NCBI GenBank assembly: GCA_907163345.1 | Contig: CAJQUN010000130.1 | Coordinates: 1,426,001-1,490,000, forward strand | Length of the DNA stretch: 64,000 nucleotides | Reading direction: 5' to 3' | From: Haberlea rhodopensis | Taxonomy: Eukaryota; Streptophyta; Magnoliopsida; Lamiales; Gesneriaceae | In this document: positions 44,765-57,039 of the stretch, one piece after another | Layout: each line of letters begins with the position of its first letter | Position numbering within the stretch: position 1 is the stretch's first letter | Program-made: the position numbers and the translations under genes | Notes under the pieces: model-generated | The model's input: the letters and a program-made list of their open reading frames with translations, nothing else | The model's database searches: none | Told to the model about the DNA's origin: nothing

Positions 44765-45120
44765 CAGGTATATTATAGCGATGGTTCATTCCGCTATATT
44801 GATTGGCGATGGTTCATTCCGCCAGGTATATTTATAGCGATGGTTCATTCCGCTAAATTGATTGGCGATGGTTCATTCCGCCAGGTGTATTGATAGCGAT
44901 GCCTCTTTCCGCTATTATGTGGACGATGATTCATGCTCGGGTGTATAGCGAGGTTTAATGCCACTTATTATATGACGAGGTGTCATGCCGTCGATTCTAT
45001 AGCGAGGGATTTTGCCGCTATGTACTCAGCACAGGATTTTGCCGCCTTCGAGCGATGGGTGCTGATTACGCACTATTATTGAGCGACGGAGACAGGTATG
45101 ACGCTATATTGTTAGCGATG
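44765..45120 (+). repeat. GCG/CGC micro-hairpin array with 11-base loops in E
   Basis: At least seven units: ATAGCG/CGCTAT and TGGCG/CGCCA around the same loop ATGGTTCATTC, ATAGCG/CGCTAT around ATGCCTCTTTC and AGGGATTTTGC, GACG/CGTC around AGGTGTCATGC. Stem bases change in pairs; loop length stays 11. Confidence 0.88.
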
Positions 45121-47555
45121 AGGTATGAGATATTGCTATTTTATTAGCTTTATTGTAGCTGGCATGCATTGATATACATGTTTTATTATGCCTATTTTAC
45201 TAGCATGATAGTGGATGACATACGCTGATGTACATGCATCGTCACTAGTTGACAATGTCTTAGATGCCATGAGTTGGCATGTGTCGTCACAGGATGACGA
45301 TGACGATGGTGTAGGAGATGTCTTATTAGACATGCATCATCGTTACGATGATCGATGCGTTGAGTATACGTATTCAGTGGTATGCCTTGGGTGCCAGTAC
45401 CGAGCACAAGGTGGTGTGTGCGGCACCGATTGACGTGACCCTTATACCGAGCGGGTTGCTCGAGGAATGGTTGGATGCGCTGTACATGTAATTGTACCGT
45501 AGCTTACGTTTGGGGTGATCATATTACGAGTGGTGATACCCTTGAGGTATGCTCGTTGGAATGGCTTTTGGCCATGTGATTTGACGACAGGAGTAATCAT
45601 GGAGGAAAGTACTCGCTTTCTGTCGATGTGACATGTGGTAGACATGGTCACACCACCCTTGAGGGTGTAGGATGGGTCCTAAGGGAGTAGGATCATGTTA
45701 TGTTAAGTACATAGGGACATTGGAGTGTCCAGGGTGTATCGGCATTAGAGGAATGTTGGATAAAGACCCACTACTCTATTAAGTTTTCTTCCCACAGTAT
45801 GATATACCATGTGGAAACGTCCGTCTTATTGGTAGGTTTGAGGTGAACCTAGAGAGGCAGCGACCAGTTTGTCTGCCGTGTGTGTGCAGCACCATGAGGG
45901 GCTTGCTAGAGCCGTTATACTGCTCGTTGGAACCAAGTTGGCAAATCGTAAGGTGATACGATGTGGATTGTGGTGGACTCTAGTAGTCACCATGTCATTT
46001 GAGGTTGAGGCTGAGGTTGTGCGTGCCTCACTGAAACGTGTATACGTTTATGTTTAATCTTGGTGAGACTTGTCTGGGACAGCTCAGGATGTAGGAGTAC
46101 CAACAAGAGAGTCATCAGGTCGTTATTGACTCAATCTAAGGGAAACCGTGTATTAGGGATACAATGGGTGTTATTGTATCCAGTTTTTCCGAACGGTGGT
46201 TCGAGACTTGTGGATCTCGAGTTCGATGGCACTTCCCTTGTGAGGAAGGAGGTAGTATTATACCTATTTGGGAATCTTTGAAAGATTCGGTGAGTTGGTG
46301 CTTGTGGTGTTGATTTTGAGAATCGCGCCATGTTGTTGATCTTCGATTTTCATTCTCCTTTGGATGGGAATGACTCAGGATTGACGGTTGTGTTTGGGGC
46401 TTAGGGGTATGTTGCAGATACCCGAGCCAAGTGCATTGAGTATGCATGCGATGTCAATACTTAGGCAGGTATACCGGTGAGTATACGGATGCCAGTTATT
46501 GATTTCTTTTCTGTCAAGCATATAGTTATGCTATTTTAGGATGGTTAAATCTCTGATGAGAGATATGGAACACCTTGAGATTGGGAATCTCCATGGCACG
46601 ATGATTATGAGGGATAATCGTGAAGTTAGTTGACTTCCCTTGAGGAGGAATTATCTTGTGTGGGTTAAGGTATTTCATTGTTGGTATTTTCTTTCGAGTT
46701 TTCGATAGCCTTCCCAAGTTTGGATTGTTAAATCCTAGGATTATCAAGGGATGGCAGGAATTCGGATTTGGATGGGTGTCACTGTCGACACAAGCGTGGA
46801 GGATGCAATGGGTTTATTGCATGTCCTTTCAATTTTTGAAACTCTGTGGAGTCTCGATTGTTTATTACGACCAGGATGTGGTTCTTGGGATATCCGGAGG
46901 TGGACATCTTATGAGATGTCTTTTGTGTGGATCGGTGGCCGTGAGTTGCCCGATCCGAGTTGCAGAGGGTGCAACTGCTCCTTGGATGGAGGTGGTCTGT
47001 ATAGCGGAAACCAGGTTTGGTATGTATACTAGTGTTTCCCTCGTAACGATGTATGTTAGACATCGTGAGTCTTGATAGAGATGTCATGGAATGATATCTA
47101 CGATAGAATCAGGAGCGATTCGAATCCTTACAGTTTCAGTTGACTAACTGCTTTTGGATTATTAGCGTTGAGTTGTACTGACGCTCTTTGACGTTATGAT
47201 GGATTTGGAAGTTTATTCCACTCCAGAGTTTGACACGAGGTCAACGTTCTCACGGTTGAGGTGTCATTCAGGATGCGTTCTTACTAGTTGTAGTAGAACT
47301 AAGGATGACTGTCCGATCTACAGTCGTAAGTATCGGTTGTTTCGCAGTCATGAGGGACTGACTTTTAGGATGAACCGCATCGAGGTACATTTTGCCTCTT
47401 GGGTGATAGGTTGGTTTTGGTAAGTCGCTCTGTTTCAGAGTTTGATGTGAGGTAAGTATCCTCGCGTTTATTAATACGATTCTGATATGGTCAAGAATCG
47501 GGGTTATGGCATCATGTTGCTGTGTAGCCTGGGTGTTACGTGATACACCAGTGCT

Positions 47556-47590
47556 AATTTCGAGGACGAAATTCTTTTAGTGGGGGATAT
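47556..47590 (+). other. E pre-PPT hairpin and polypurine tract
   Basis: Stem AATTTCG/CGAAATT with loop AGGA (47556-47573), then AGTGGGGGATAT (47579-47590) against the 3' LTR. Gy2 has GATTTCG/CGAAATC at this place, a paired change. Confidence 0.86.
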
Positions 47591-50198
47591 TGTGATGACC
47601 AGGGATTATAGGTGTTAATCCCGTAGTGTTAATAATCCCTAAAGTGGTTTTACGTGGCGATTTGAAATTTAATCGAGGTGTTGGGCCTTCTGGGCTCGTT
47701 TATTTGGGTAGTTGGGATCGTTGGATCCAGAGGTTGAGATTGTATTCTCATTTGGGTGAAAAACCTAAGAGTTGGGTTTTTTTTTTTTGGGTCTCGGGAT
47801 CTCGGGTGCTGTGTGAGCACCGGTAGGGGGTTTTGGAGTTAGAGAGAGAGTTTTTGAAAACAGATGATTTTTAATGAATCATGATGTATTTGTGGGGCTA
47901 TTAATTTTTCGGGGTATTTTTGCTATAAATACCAATTGAACCCAAAATTTTACATTTAATTTCATTTCAGTCCCCAAATTTCTCTCTCTCTCTCCGCTTG
48001 CGTTTTTCCCGTCGCCCCCCAGCTCCCGCCGCTTCAGGCGTTTCGCCCGCCGCCGTTCGGCGCGTGCGACCTATCACCGGCGTCGTCTCGTCGAGGCGCA
48101 GCTATCCCCTCCGTCAATTCGAAGTTTCGTCGCGTTTTGAAGTCGGATTTGGCAGGAAGGCGTCGATCCCCAATTTCTAGGGTTCATCAGATTTCGTCCG
48201 ATTTCTTCCGATTTTCGTTTGGGTAACCTCCCTTACCCCTTTTTCGTCATTTTCGTGTATTTCCCTGCCATTTTTGTGTTCGAATTTGAAGAATTATAAG
48301 GGTTCGAATTTAAGGGCTTGTTGGGTTCGAATTTAAGGGATTGAATTCGAAAATTGGGGGTTTTTGTCTAGGGGTGTTGATTCTTGCTTGGATAGCTTAA
48401 TTCACATTTTAGATGAATTATGGTATTTAATTGGGTTCGAAATTGTGAGATTAGGGTTCGATTTTTGTAGGGTGTTCTTGAACAAATTTCGATATTCTCT
48501 CATTCGTTCCCCTCCCTGCATGTACACTGCCACGAGTCTTTTTAAAGGTTAATTGTCGTGTGTTGACAATTTTTTGAGGGATTTGGGTGTGCTTGAGCAT
48601 AGGTTACATGTTCGTAAATAATTGTGAATTATTTATCGTGTTAGCACATCGTTCCTCGGGGCATGGAACTCGAGCAAGGTTTGGCTCGGACTTCGGAGAT
48701 TTAATTTACGTGCGACGTACGAGCATTTCTATATATTAGGGCATTTGTGAATGCATAATGAAATTGATTTCATTGAATAATCGCGCATGAGGATTATATA
48801 TATATATGTTGATATAGCCAAGGAATGACCCAAATCTTGATATCGCCGCTTGTAGCGTGCGTGACACTAGAGTAGGATGACTCTTACATGATATAAGGGG
48901 TACTGGGTTTATATGTATCTATTATAAGACATTTGAGATGTCTAGGGTTGTAGAATCATGTATCTATTATAAGACATTTGAGATGTCTAGGTTCGTAGAA
49001 TCATGTATTCATTATGAGACATTTGAGATGTCTAGGTTCGTAGAATCATGTATTCATTATGAGACATTTGAGATGTCTAGGTTCGTAGAATCATGTATTC
49101 ATTATAAGACATTTGAGATGTCTAGGTATAATGAAGGATTGGTAAAACAAATGCTCGGCATTTGAGCTATCTGTGATTGATAGCGAGGTTGTGAAATCAG
49201 TATTAGATATTGAGATATCTATAATTGCTTGTTTAATGAATTTACAATCACTATCTGTTGATATTCGAGGATTAGGCATGCGATGAGTTAATCAATGTGT
49301 TGATTTACTGATTTTTGAGATTTGATGAGTTTGATGATTGTGAGGACAGGGACAGTACACGGAATTCCCGGATGAGATTGCCATCCAGGGAGTATCATTT
49401 AAATTCATTTGTATTTACCTTTGTTGTAAATTATGAATTTCATTATTGTGATTATGGGATTTTGTGTATTGGTATGCTCACCCCGTTGGGGGCTGTCTCT
49501 GTTGGGGCAGGTGAACAGGTACATCGATGGCTTTGGAGATGAGCTCGAGCTGTTGATTGGAGGTACTCCCAGGATCGTGGTACCAGGGCTTGATGGAGCA
49601 CGGTATCGTATAGAGTACCTATATATACACCTGAGGATTTTATACATATTCATGATGCTCGCATGTGAGCACGATTATACTTGTATATGGATTGTATATA
49701 AAGGCATGAGCCTTTCTCTCTTTCATTTGAGGTTGCATGCAATTAGAGGTAGAATTGCTAAATGATATGAGAGTCATTGGTGTATTATGTGGGTGTTGAA
49801 ACCCACTTTTGTCGTCATATGTGTGGTGTCTTCCCTGGCTGGGAATTTACTTGTATTACTGCTTTCTGATGAGTATTATGTGTTCCCTGGCCGGGAATTA
49901 TGTTATGTGTTGTGCTTTTTTTTTGGGATAGCTCTATTTATGGGGAGACTCTGCCCAAATTTTTATAAAAGTTTACAATGTGAAAAGTGGCACCAAGGGG
50001 TTGGTAAAGGGCAAACATATGAGTCTTTTATTGTTAGGATGATGATCTTATAACATTGAGTATTAAAGGAAATTTTGAAATTGACATTCAATGGTAAAGT
50101 ATCATCTGAGCTTCCCGATTGACTTTTTATTGAAAGCATGTGCCACACATAGTGGTTAATACACTAATTAGGGGTTAAGGGCTAGGGGGGTCCTTACA
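47591..50198 (+). repeat. E 3' LTR
   Basis: 2608 bp. Five hairpin units (48921-49127) against four in the 5' copy. The GTACGT donor-like half is changed (TTTACGT near 48706) in this copy. Confidence 0.95.
48921..49127 (+). repeat. 45-bp minisatellite in E 3' LTR
   Basis: Five copies of AGACATTTGAGATGTCT with spacers, one more than in the 5' LTR. Confidence 0.92.
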
Positions 50199-50203
50199 GC
50201 ATG

Positions 50204-50354
50204 ACATGTTTGCTCTTTATACTTATGTGTCATTACTTGGTTTAGGTTGTGTTTTGATGCAGGATAAACATGTGGTGGCTTATGCATCACGCCAATTGAA
50301 GCCACATAAAATGAAATATCCAGTGCATGATCAAGAGTTGGCTGCCATTGTCTT
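50204..50354 (+). pseudogene. F RNase H fragment
   Basis: Continues F after E: FALYTYVSLLGLGCVLMQDK, HVVAYASRQLKPHKMKYPV, HDQELAAIVF. The catalytic Asp of the usual YTDAS motif reads Tyr here (YTYVS). Cut by Cop2 at 50354; target bases GTCTT (50350-50354). Confidence 0.88.
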
Positions 50355-50366
50355 TGTAAGTAATCC

Positions 50367-52729
50367 TGTGAGACCCCGATACTTAAACATAAAGTGAGGT
50401 GCAAATATGAGAACTAATCATGTAATATCAAAGTATTTAATCGTGTTGACATTTTGAGCTTAAGGGTCACGTGCACCCATAAAATTTTCAACAGACAATA
50501 GTTACATTTCTCAAAACAATAGGAGTGACACTATAGTTCTACTCTACTACTTGTAGAGACTACGCAAAAGAACTCTGTCCTGCTATTGTAGTAGCACTCC
50601 TTACAGCTCAAAGTATCAGCCCCGACCCTAGTTCTCCTTAGCAAAAGCACCTACAAAGACAACCCCCAACACATGAGCACATAGCTATTCATATACAACA
50701 CAATATGAATACGTAAGGCGTAAATGCATAATCATAAATACAAAACACTTCCTGTATTTTCACCGCATTTACAACGCCAATTGGTTGTCCATGTACCATG
50801 TACCATAATTCATAAACAACTCACTATATGAACATATGGTTTCATAAATAAATGTCATGACATATCATCTCTTTTTCTTGAGTCAGTCATCATCAGTTAT
50901 TCTAATGCTTCCTCACTTTCATAATCTCGAAACAAGCGGTATCTCATCCTCGCTTCTTCATACTAGCGGTATCTCATCCTCGCTCAGTATGGTATACCCC
51001 GCCTCCATGTGCAAGCGAGCCTCCCCCCTCCCGCTCCACATTTTTAGCGGTAAAGCGTAAGCATTAAAACCTTAACTGTGATCGCCCTGACTCGTGGAAT
51101 ACACCTCTTTATTCCACATCACAATATGCAACACAATGCATAATATTTAACAACAATGCATAATAACATGTATCATAACCTTAATGCATCACATTGCATT
51201 CATCATGTGTCAAAAGACAAACATAAAGTACATGTTACCGTTGGGATGCCCGTACGTCGCTTACGTACCTTTCCAAAATGTAGTGTGTGGTGGGACTCTA
51301 TCCCCTGCGTTGTGTAGCCGTCTGTGAAGGCTCTACACCAGTGTACAACACAATATTAGATTCCAGTTTATAGTCCAAAATCAAAAAATCCAACAAAATA
51401 TCATTTTTCATAACTCTGCCTCTGGCGATCGATCGCTACCACTAGGCGATCGATCGCCAGACTTCACTGGCCCATGGCGATCGATCGCGCCATTCATGGC
51501 GATCGATCGCTTGCCTTTGATTTTAGCTACTGGACGTCGGCGATCGATCGCCTCATTTGTGGCGATCGATCGCCACATGGTCTGTGCGCGACATTTTCCA
51601 GAATTCTCTAACACTGATATTCATACCTTTCGATCTAACATGTAAGACATACAACATGCCCAAACAAACATGCTAGTAGCTACAATACACTACCCTGAGT
51701 GTATTCATATAAGATATATACCCCAAACACAAACCCACATGCATTAAAATCACCCAATAACATCAGTACTCAACCACCTTTTCTGAAAAACAGGGCATTG
51801 TCTTCCTGCCCAAGTACCCACTTTCAAGCAATGAAATCTACCACATAAGTCATGAATTTTGCTCGAATAAAAATGCCAAAGGCTTCACAAAACTACCATG
51901 TATGTACTCAAACCAAAGGTTTACCAAAACCCTAGCTAATATGCATGATAATACCTTCACAAATTCATTCCCATCCCATATTTTCCAGAAAAACAGGGTG
52001 CACCCATTACCCAGATTTTCGAACACTATTCTTCATGCTTAAATCTTCCACATAAAACATGTAACATGCTCAAGGAAAAATACTGGAAGCTTCATAAGAA
52101 CACCATGTAAGCATTTAAATCAAAGGTTCTAAGAAACCTAAGCTAACATGCCATTTTTACACCAACAAAAGTATGAACTTAAACAACTTAAATTCAAACC
52201 CAGAACATGGTTTCTCACCCCCTTTTGCTCCGATTTTTGCAAGCTTTCCAAGCAATAAAAATGGCGGATCTCCTCCTTTTCTTACATAGCAGATGTTGGA
52301 CGAAAAATGGGAGAGAAATGGAGGAGTTTCAGCAATGGAAAGGTGGAGTGGGAGATGGGGCAAGGGGTATGGGTAAGCAGCTGGCAGCTGGCAGCAGGGT
52401 ATGGGTCAAGGGGGGTGGTTGAGTGGTGGGTTAAGTGATGTGTTATGTTTTGGTCCCGGTATTTAGCACGATGTATTAAAATATCTTCACATGATATTTT
52501 ATAGTATTTTCTCAATAAAATACTTCAATTCCCATTTAAACATGCTTCACCGAAACGATTAACACACACCCCAAATAATCATGCCACAACCCCAAAATCC
52601 CAACATATAACACATGCACCCTGACATGCATTTCCCAATATTATTAATTCAACACAAAGAATTAATACCATAATTTTCACAACAATGATTAATGTTTAAT
52701 TAACACCTAATCATTTCGGGGATATCACA
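50367..52729 (-). mobile_element. H: solo LTR, gypsy-type
   Basis: 2363 bp, TSD AATCC (50362-50366 and 52730-52734), only 12 bp inside the end of the Cop2 LTR. Plus strand TGTGAGACCCCG ... CGGGGATATCACA; sense start TGTGATATCCCCGAAATGATT as in Gy2. Contains a palindrome array, GTACGT-N5-ACGTAC (51252-51268) and AGCG-type words (50930-51060). No coding sequence. Confidence 0.93.
51424..51574 (-). repeat. Paired GGCGATCGATCGCC palindrome array, solo LTR H
   Basis: Six cores at 51426/51447, 51478/51500 and 51541/51563: three pairs, offsets 21, 22 and 22 bp. Confidence 0.93.
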
Positions 52730-52734
52730 AATCC

Positions 52735-53965
52735 TCAAAGCATACAACGCAGCGGAATGAAATTTTGGATTACTAAACCGCGGATCTATACATAGGTTAT
52801 CATATCGGATAAAGGATTTACGAAGGTCTCACCCTTGTAGCATGTTTGAGCAGATTCCACGGAGCAGCACCACGTCCAACGTCTCCTTCGAGTCACTAGC
52901 AAAACTTGTCAAGTTTTGCCTCAACGGTATCCACACGATCAAATCGGGTGAAGGGATAGTTTAAGAACAAGTTGCTAGACTAGTTCTTAAACCGGAACCA
53001 AAAACCTCACTCGATTCACAATCGAAAAGATGGCCGGAATCAACAAAGCTCACTTCGGCTATGATGAAGCCGAGAGAGCTAAGAGTGAAACGGCGGCCGT
53101 GAGCTTGTTGTGTGCTAGGTTTTATGATTATAAAATGTTCTCAAGGAATGGATTAACAATCAATCACCTTGTTATTTTATATATGATTTAATTAAAGGCT
53201 TTCTTAAAGCCTCATGGGCCCAAACCCATGATTTAATTAAAACCTTTTAATCACTTAATTAAGACTCTTCTTAATTAATTAATTCATTCAATGAATTTAA
53301 TTTCCCTTCTCGATTTAATCTTTTGTGCGACCCGATAGGATCTTGTAATGTTGGCAGTGACATAAAATCTCATTTTACGTTACAAGCAAAGAGCGGTGTC
53401 TAGCAACACATCAAGGCTACCGAAATGACAAGAATGTCAATGACTCGACATAACCTTTAGAACTTGTGATAATATTAACTATGTAACTTAATCCCTTTGT
53501 CCTTTGTGTTTAGATTGAACACGAGTCATGGAATAGTCATACTAGTATATTCAATCTTTATTTCTTGATCCCCAAGTAGAACAAAAATAAACGAATAAGC
53601 TCGATATCTCATATCGACTCATTCGAGCATGGCCATGCATTTTAGTTCTCACTTGATCAAGGGCCAAACACATCTCCTGTTATATAGGAGGGACAAATCC
53701 TATCTCGATCAGTCAACATCCCTCTACATAATTCGTAGTGTATCCAATAGTCGCCTTTATAGTTTACCCTGTTACGGGTAACGTTTGACGATATCAAGAT
53801 ACATAACTCCTTATGTTGGGATCTCTGATGATCACAAGTCGTAAGGATTACATACATTATTATCACTATGAGAATTGCATATGACGATCATATAACTATC
53901 CATGTTGCATTCTCATGGTGGGTCTGTCCAGTACATCGTTCTCTAACATGTACCCATGTGTTGAT
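52735..53965 (-). repeat. Cop2 3' LTR, middle part
   Basis: Reverse of the Cop1 LTR region from the GCAGCGGAAT end to the AACATGTACCCA stretch, with moderate divergence. Ends at the TSD TTGAT (53961-53965) where J begins; resumes at 62033. Confidence 0.92.
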
Positions 53966-55210
53966 TGATCGCTTTTATTTTAAACAGTTATTTCAATGTA
54001 GCGATTCTCTACCGCAAGTGCACGGTGTCAAGTTTTAATATAATGGTTTAAGAGTAAAGAGTGTCGTACCCATAGGGACTAGTAGCAATTACCACGATCG
54101 ATTAGAATTTCTATATTTAACCTACGATTATGGAATGATTATTAAACTAAATTGACTTAAGCACAAAAATTAACCTAACCACCAGTGATGAATAATTGAA
54201 GAGAATTTATAAACGAGTTATCAAGACGTCGGTTCACCCATGTAATCCCCCAAAAGTTGTCTATTAATTAAGATTCAATGTTCTATGTTCTAGGGTGACG
54301 AGTTTTCCTATTTCATTCGTTATACATTGGTCTGGTTATAACAAGTCTAGCACTAATATACAATAAACCCACGGCCTAATTTACTACGTCGTATCGTAAT
54401 CTCCTATGGCCAATTCAATTACGATTACCAATATCATGCAAAAGGTAGCTAATCTTTTACAAGCATTAACAACATAAATTATGCGCAAAGATCATAGAAA
54501 TCAAATCAAAACCATTAATTAACTCAAGGGTTCAAACATGGGATCCCCTATGTCTTGACAAATATCTTAGCCAACAACCATAATCAAATTATAATGCAAA
54601 AACATGTCTTTAAACAAATTTAACATCACAATCTGAAATAAAAATATATTAGTTCAGAAATACTAAGATAACGAGGATGTCGCTCCGTGCGTCGCTCCGT
54701 TCTTTCGTTCCTTGCGTTGCTCTTGCTCTTCAATGATTTGTGGTCTTGCTTTGGATGGAGGAGAGGCTGTTAGGTCTCAGAAAATGTGTGCAAAAGCCCC
54801 CCAAAACGTCATAAAATCTTCTATATATAATGTGGAGGAGTTTTGCAAAGTTTGGACACAAAATCACCAAGTAGGAAACAAAATCTCGATTTTTCAGGGT
54901 TTGGCGATCGATCTTCGTCATTTGGCGATCGATCGCGGAAACATTCTGGATGGTGGCGATCGATCTTCGTTATTGGCGATCGATCGCGGACCTCAAATCT
55001 CCATTCTTGCGATTTGGTCCCTGCTTTTCCAGATTTGCTCAGTTTGGTCCTTTTTCAGCATTTTTAAGCCCATTTCATCCACTTTTATGCATTTGGACCT
55101 AGATTCCTGACATATACAAATATATACCAAAACGTGTAATATTTTCTAGGAATCACTACAAAAACACCCCTAATCATATATCAAATTAAGTGTAAAAATC
55201 ACACTTATCA
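53966..55210 (-). repeat. J 3' LTR (left)
   Basis: 1245 bp. Lacks a stretch of about 130 bp present in the other LTR (61038-61175). Contains four CGATCGATC palindromes (54903-54989). Confidence 0.92.
54903..54989 (-). repeat. Paired CGATCGATC array, J 3' LTR
   Basis: Cores at 54905/54926 and 54957/54977. Two pairs, offsets 21 and 20 bp; in each pair one member is a half-broken GGCGATCGATCTTCG. Confidence 0.85.
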
Positions 55211-55894
55211 ACTCCCCCAAACTTAAGCTTGATCGTCTCGAGCAAGAAATGAAATCAAACAGTAGCGTTCAATATTAAAGATTCAAGTAAACCACTTCGC
55301 AGTCAATCATGTAACTCAGATATCTCACTTACAGACAAACAAGAATCAATCAGAAAGTTTAACAAGTTGTTTTTCTCTTAGATCAAGCAACACGTCTCCA
55401 TCTGAGAACGTGCGTGTGTGCTATTGTCACTTTCAAGTTTCATGCAATTTCATAGATCAAATCATGCTAGTCAATGAAAAGTAAGATTATCATTGAGCAC
55501 CCCAAAATCCTATTTTCAAACACTTCTCCACTAATGTAGTCACTCCCTAGACTTGGATCACTAGGTCTTTTTAAGCTTGTAGCGTTAGGCCTAGGTGTTT
55601 GGCTTCAAAGAAAGGATAGGATATCACAAAGAAGAGAGTATAATCATGTAAAATTCAATTTTTTTAGGCATGGAAAATAGGACAAAACATTTACCGTTGA
55701 CAACGATCGTCAGTGATCGTTGTCCAATTTCTCATCAGCTCATGGGGCATAGTGTTGGAACACGTCACAGCACGCATGGAGTCTCGCCAAAACAAAAACA
55801 AAACAAACCAAACCAAAATAAACAAAAACAAAGCGAAGGGTTAAGAAAGAGTTCTTGATTTATAGTCCCAAGCTGGACTTACCACCACATTTTC
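55211..55894 (-). other. J polypurine tract and 3' untranslated region
   Basis: In sense GCTTAAGTTTGGGGGAGT (55211-55228) is the PPT against the LTR. The remaining 660 bp to the end of the coding region shows no ORF of interest. Confidence 0.8.
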
Positions 55895-56632
55895 TCAAAG
55901 GTTGGGATGGTGTGTGGAGCATGAATCTCCGTAATCAACTGGGTAACGCCTCAACCTCTCATCATTAACGACATAAGTGCCTAGAATAGGATCACTTACC
56001 TTAATGGCTCCATGCGGGTATATCTTGGTAACAGTGAATGGTCCAACCCATGAAGCCTTTCGCTTGCTTTGGAGAATGCGAGGTGGTGGTGCTTTATGCA
56101 ATTGGACTGTCTCTCCCTTCATAAACGTCCTTTTATCTTTTTGCTTCTTCGCCTTCCTTGGCTTCACCATGTCATGGCTCTTGCCTTCTTCAGTCTCTAG
56201 TTTGGTCTTCACCTTCACTTTATCAGTATCTTGCACCACATCATCAGGCAAAATATTAATATTATCAATAATAAAACATGTGTGTGTGTTTTGTGCACGT
56301 GGTGAAGTTTCAAACATAGTAAAGGTAACATGATCCTCTCCTACACGGAGGATCAACTTCCCTTCTTCAACATCGATAATAGCTCTTCCAGTAGCTAGGA
56401 ATGGGCGCCCCAGGATCAATGGCATACTCGCGTCCTCCTCAATATCCAACACTAGAAAATCCACCGGGAAAGTGAATTGATCTATCTTGACTGGAACATC
56501 CTCGACGATTCCTAGTGGGTAGGTGATAGACTTGTCCGCCATTTGCAACACCACCCTTGTGGTCTTCGGCTCTCCCAGTCCAAGTCGCCTAAAAACAGAC
56601 AAAGGCATTAAGTTCACACTAGCACCCAAATC
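55895..56632 (-). pseudogene. J protease fused to integrase C-terminal module
   Basis: One open frame of about 245 codons. From the K junction: protease DLGASVNLMPLSVFRRLGLG (its Asp codon lies at the junction) and MPLILGRPFLATGRAIIDV. After about 110 further residues it runs in frame into ASWVGPFTVTKIYPHGAIKV and NDERLRRYPVDYGD, the GPF/Y module that normally ends integrase. RT, RNase H, and the integrase zinc and core domains are absent, so an internal deletion joined PR to the integrase tail without breaking the frame. Split from gag by solo LTR K at codon D-L of the active site. Confidence 0.88.
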
Positions 56633-57039
56633 TGTGGGGTCTTCCCACCTTAACAGTGATTAAAAGACATAAGAAGGACTAATCATGCATTAAGGTAACA
56701 TATTAAGGTTTTGGTTGTTACACGAGCTAACAGGATTACAGGCCAAAATACAAAACTTCAAAAATAATTCATTACATTCCAAAAGAATGTCATTTAGATT
56801 TACACTACTCCTAGAGTAGATACTAATCATAACTTGAATCCTATGCATTCCTGTGTCCCTAGTAGCTCACTGCCTCAACCCGCCCTTAGTCCTTTCGTCC
56901 AAAAGTGTACCTACAGGGACAACACATCATGAGCATATATAATCTTACTTAACATTATAAACATCATAGTAAATGCATGAAACATTGGTTAAGTAATATG
57001 CTGGTTATACATTCACTTCTTATTGTTGTCCCTGATTTA

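Larger units (their letters stand above)
43690..47555 (+). other. E internal region, non-coding
   Basis: 3.9 kb without retroviral motifs. The first third is repeats (44071-45120). 45200-47550 aligns in parts with G and B. The longest ORF, 46656-47075 (139 codons), has local likeness to a B reading (27297-27593) but to no family I recognise. Evidence for coding is weak. Confidence 0.8.
41113..50198 (+). mobile_element. E: complete non-coding LTR element (LARD-like)
   Basis: 9086 bp, TSD GCATG (41108-41112 and 50199-50203), inserted in the F RT/RNase H. LTRs of 2561 and 2608 bp; the size difference is mainly one extra 45-bp repeat unit. Interior of 3.9 kb with tRNA-Met PBS, pre-PPT hairpin and PPT but no gag or pol. 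Probably moved by a Tekay-type partner. Confidence 0.95.
40350..50354 (+). mobile_element. F: old Ty3/gypsy remnant, host of G, E and Cop2
   Basis: Pieces visible: an LTR 3' end (40350-40637), an RT fragment (40638-41112) and an RNase H fragment (50204-50354), all plus strand. E (41113-50198) splits RT from RNase H, and Cop2 cuts off the rest. PBS, gag, PR and the front of RT are missing between the LTR end and the RT fragment. The oldest layer of the nest. Confidence 0.85.
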
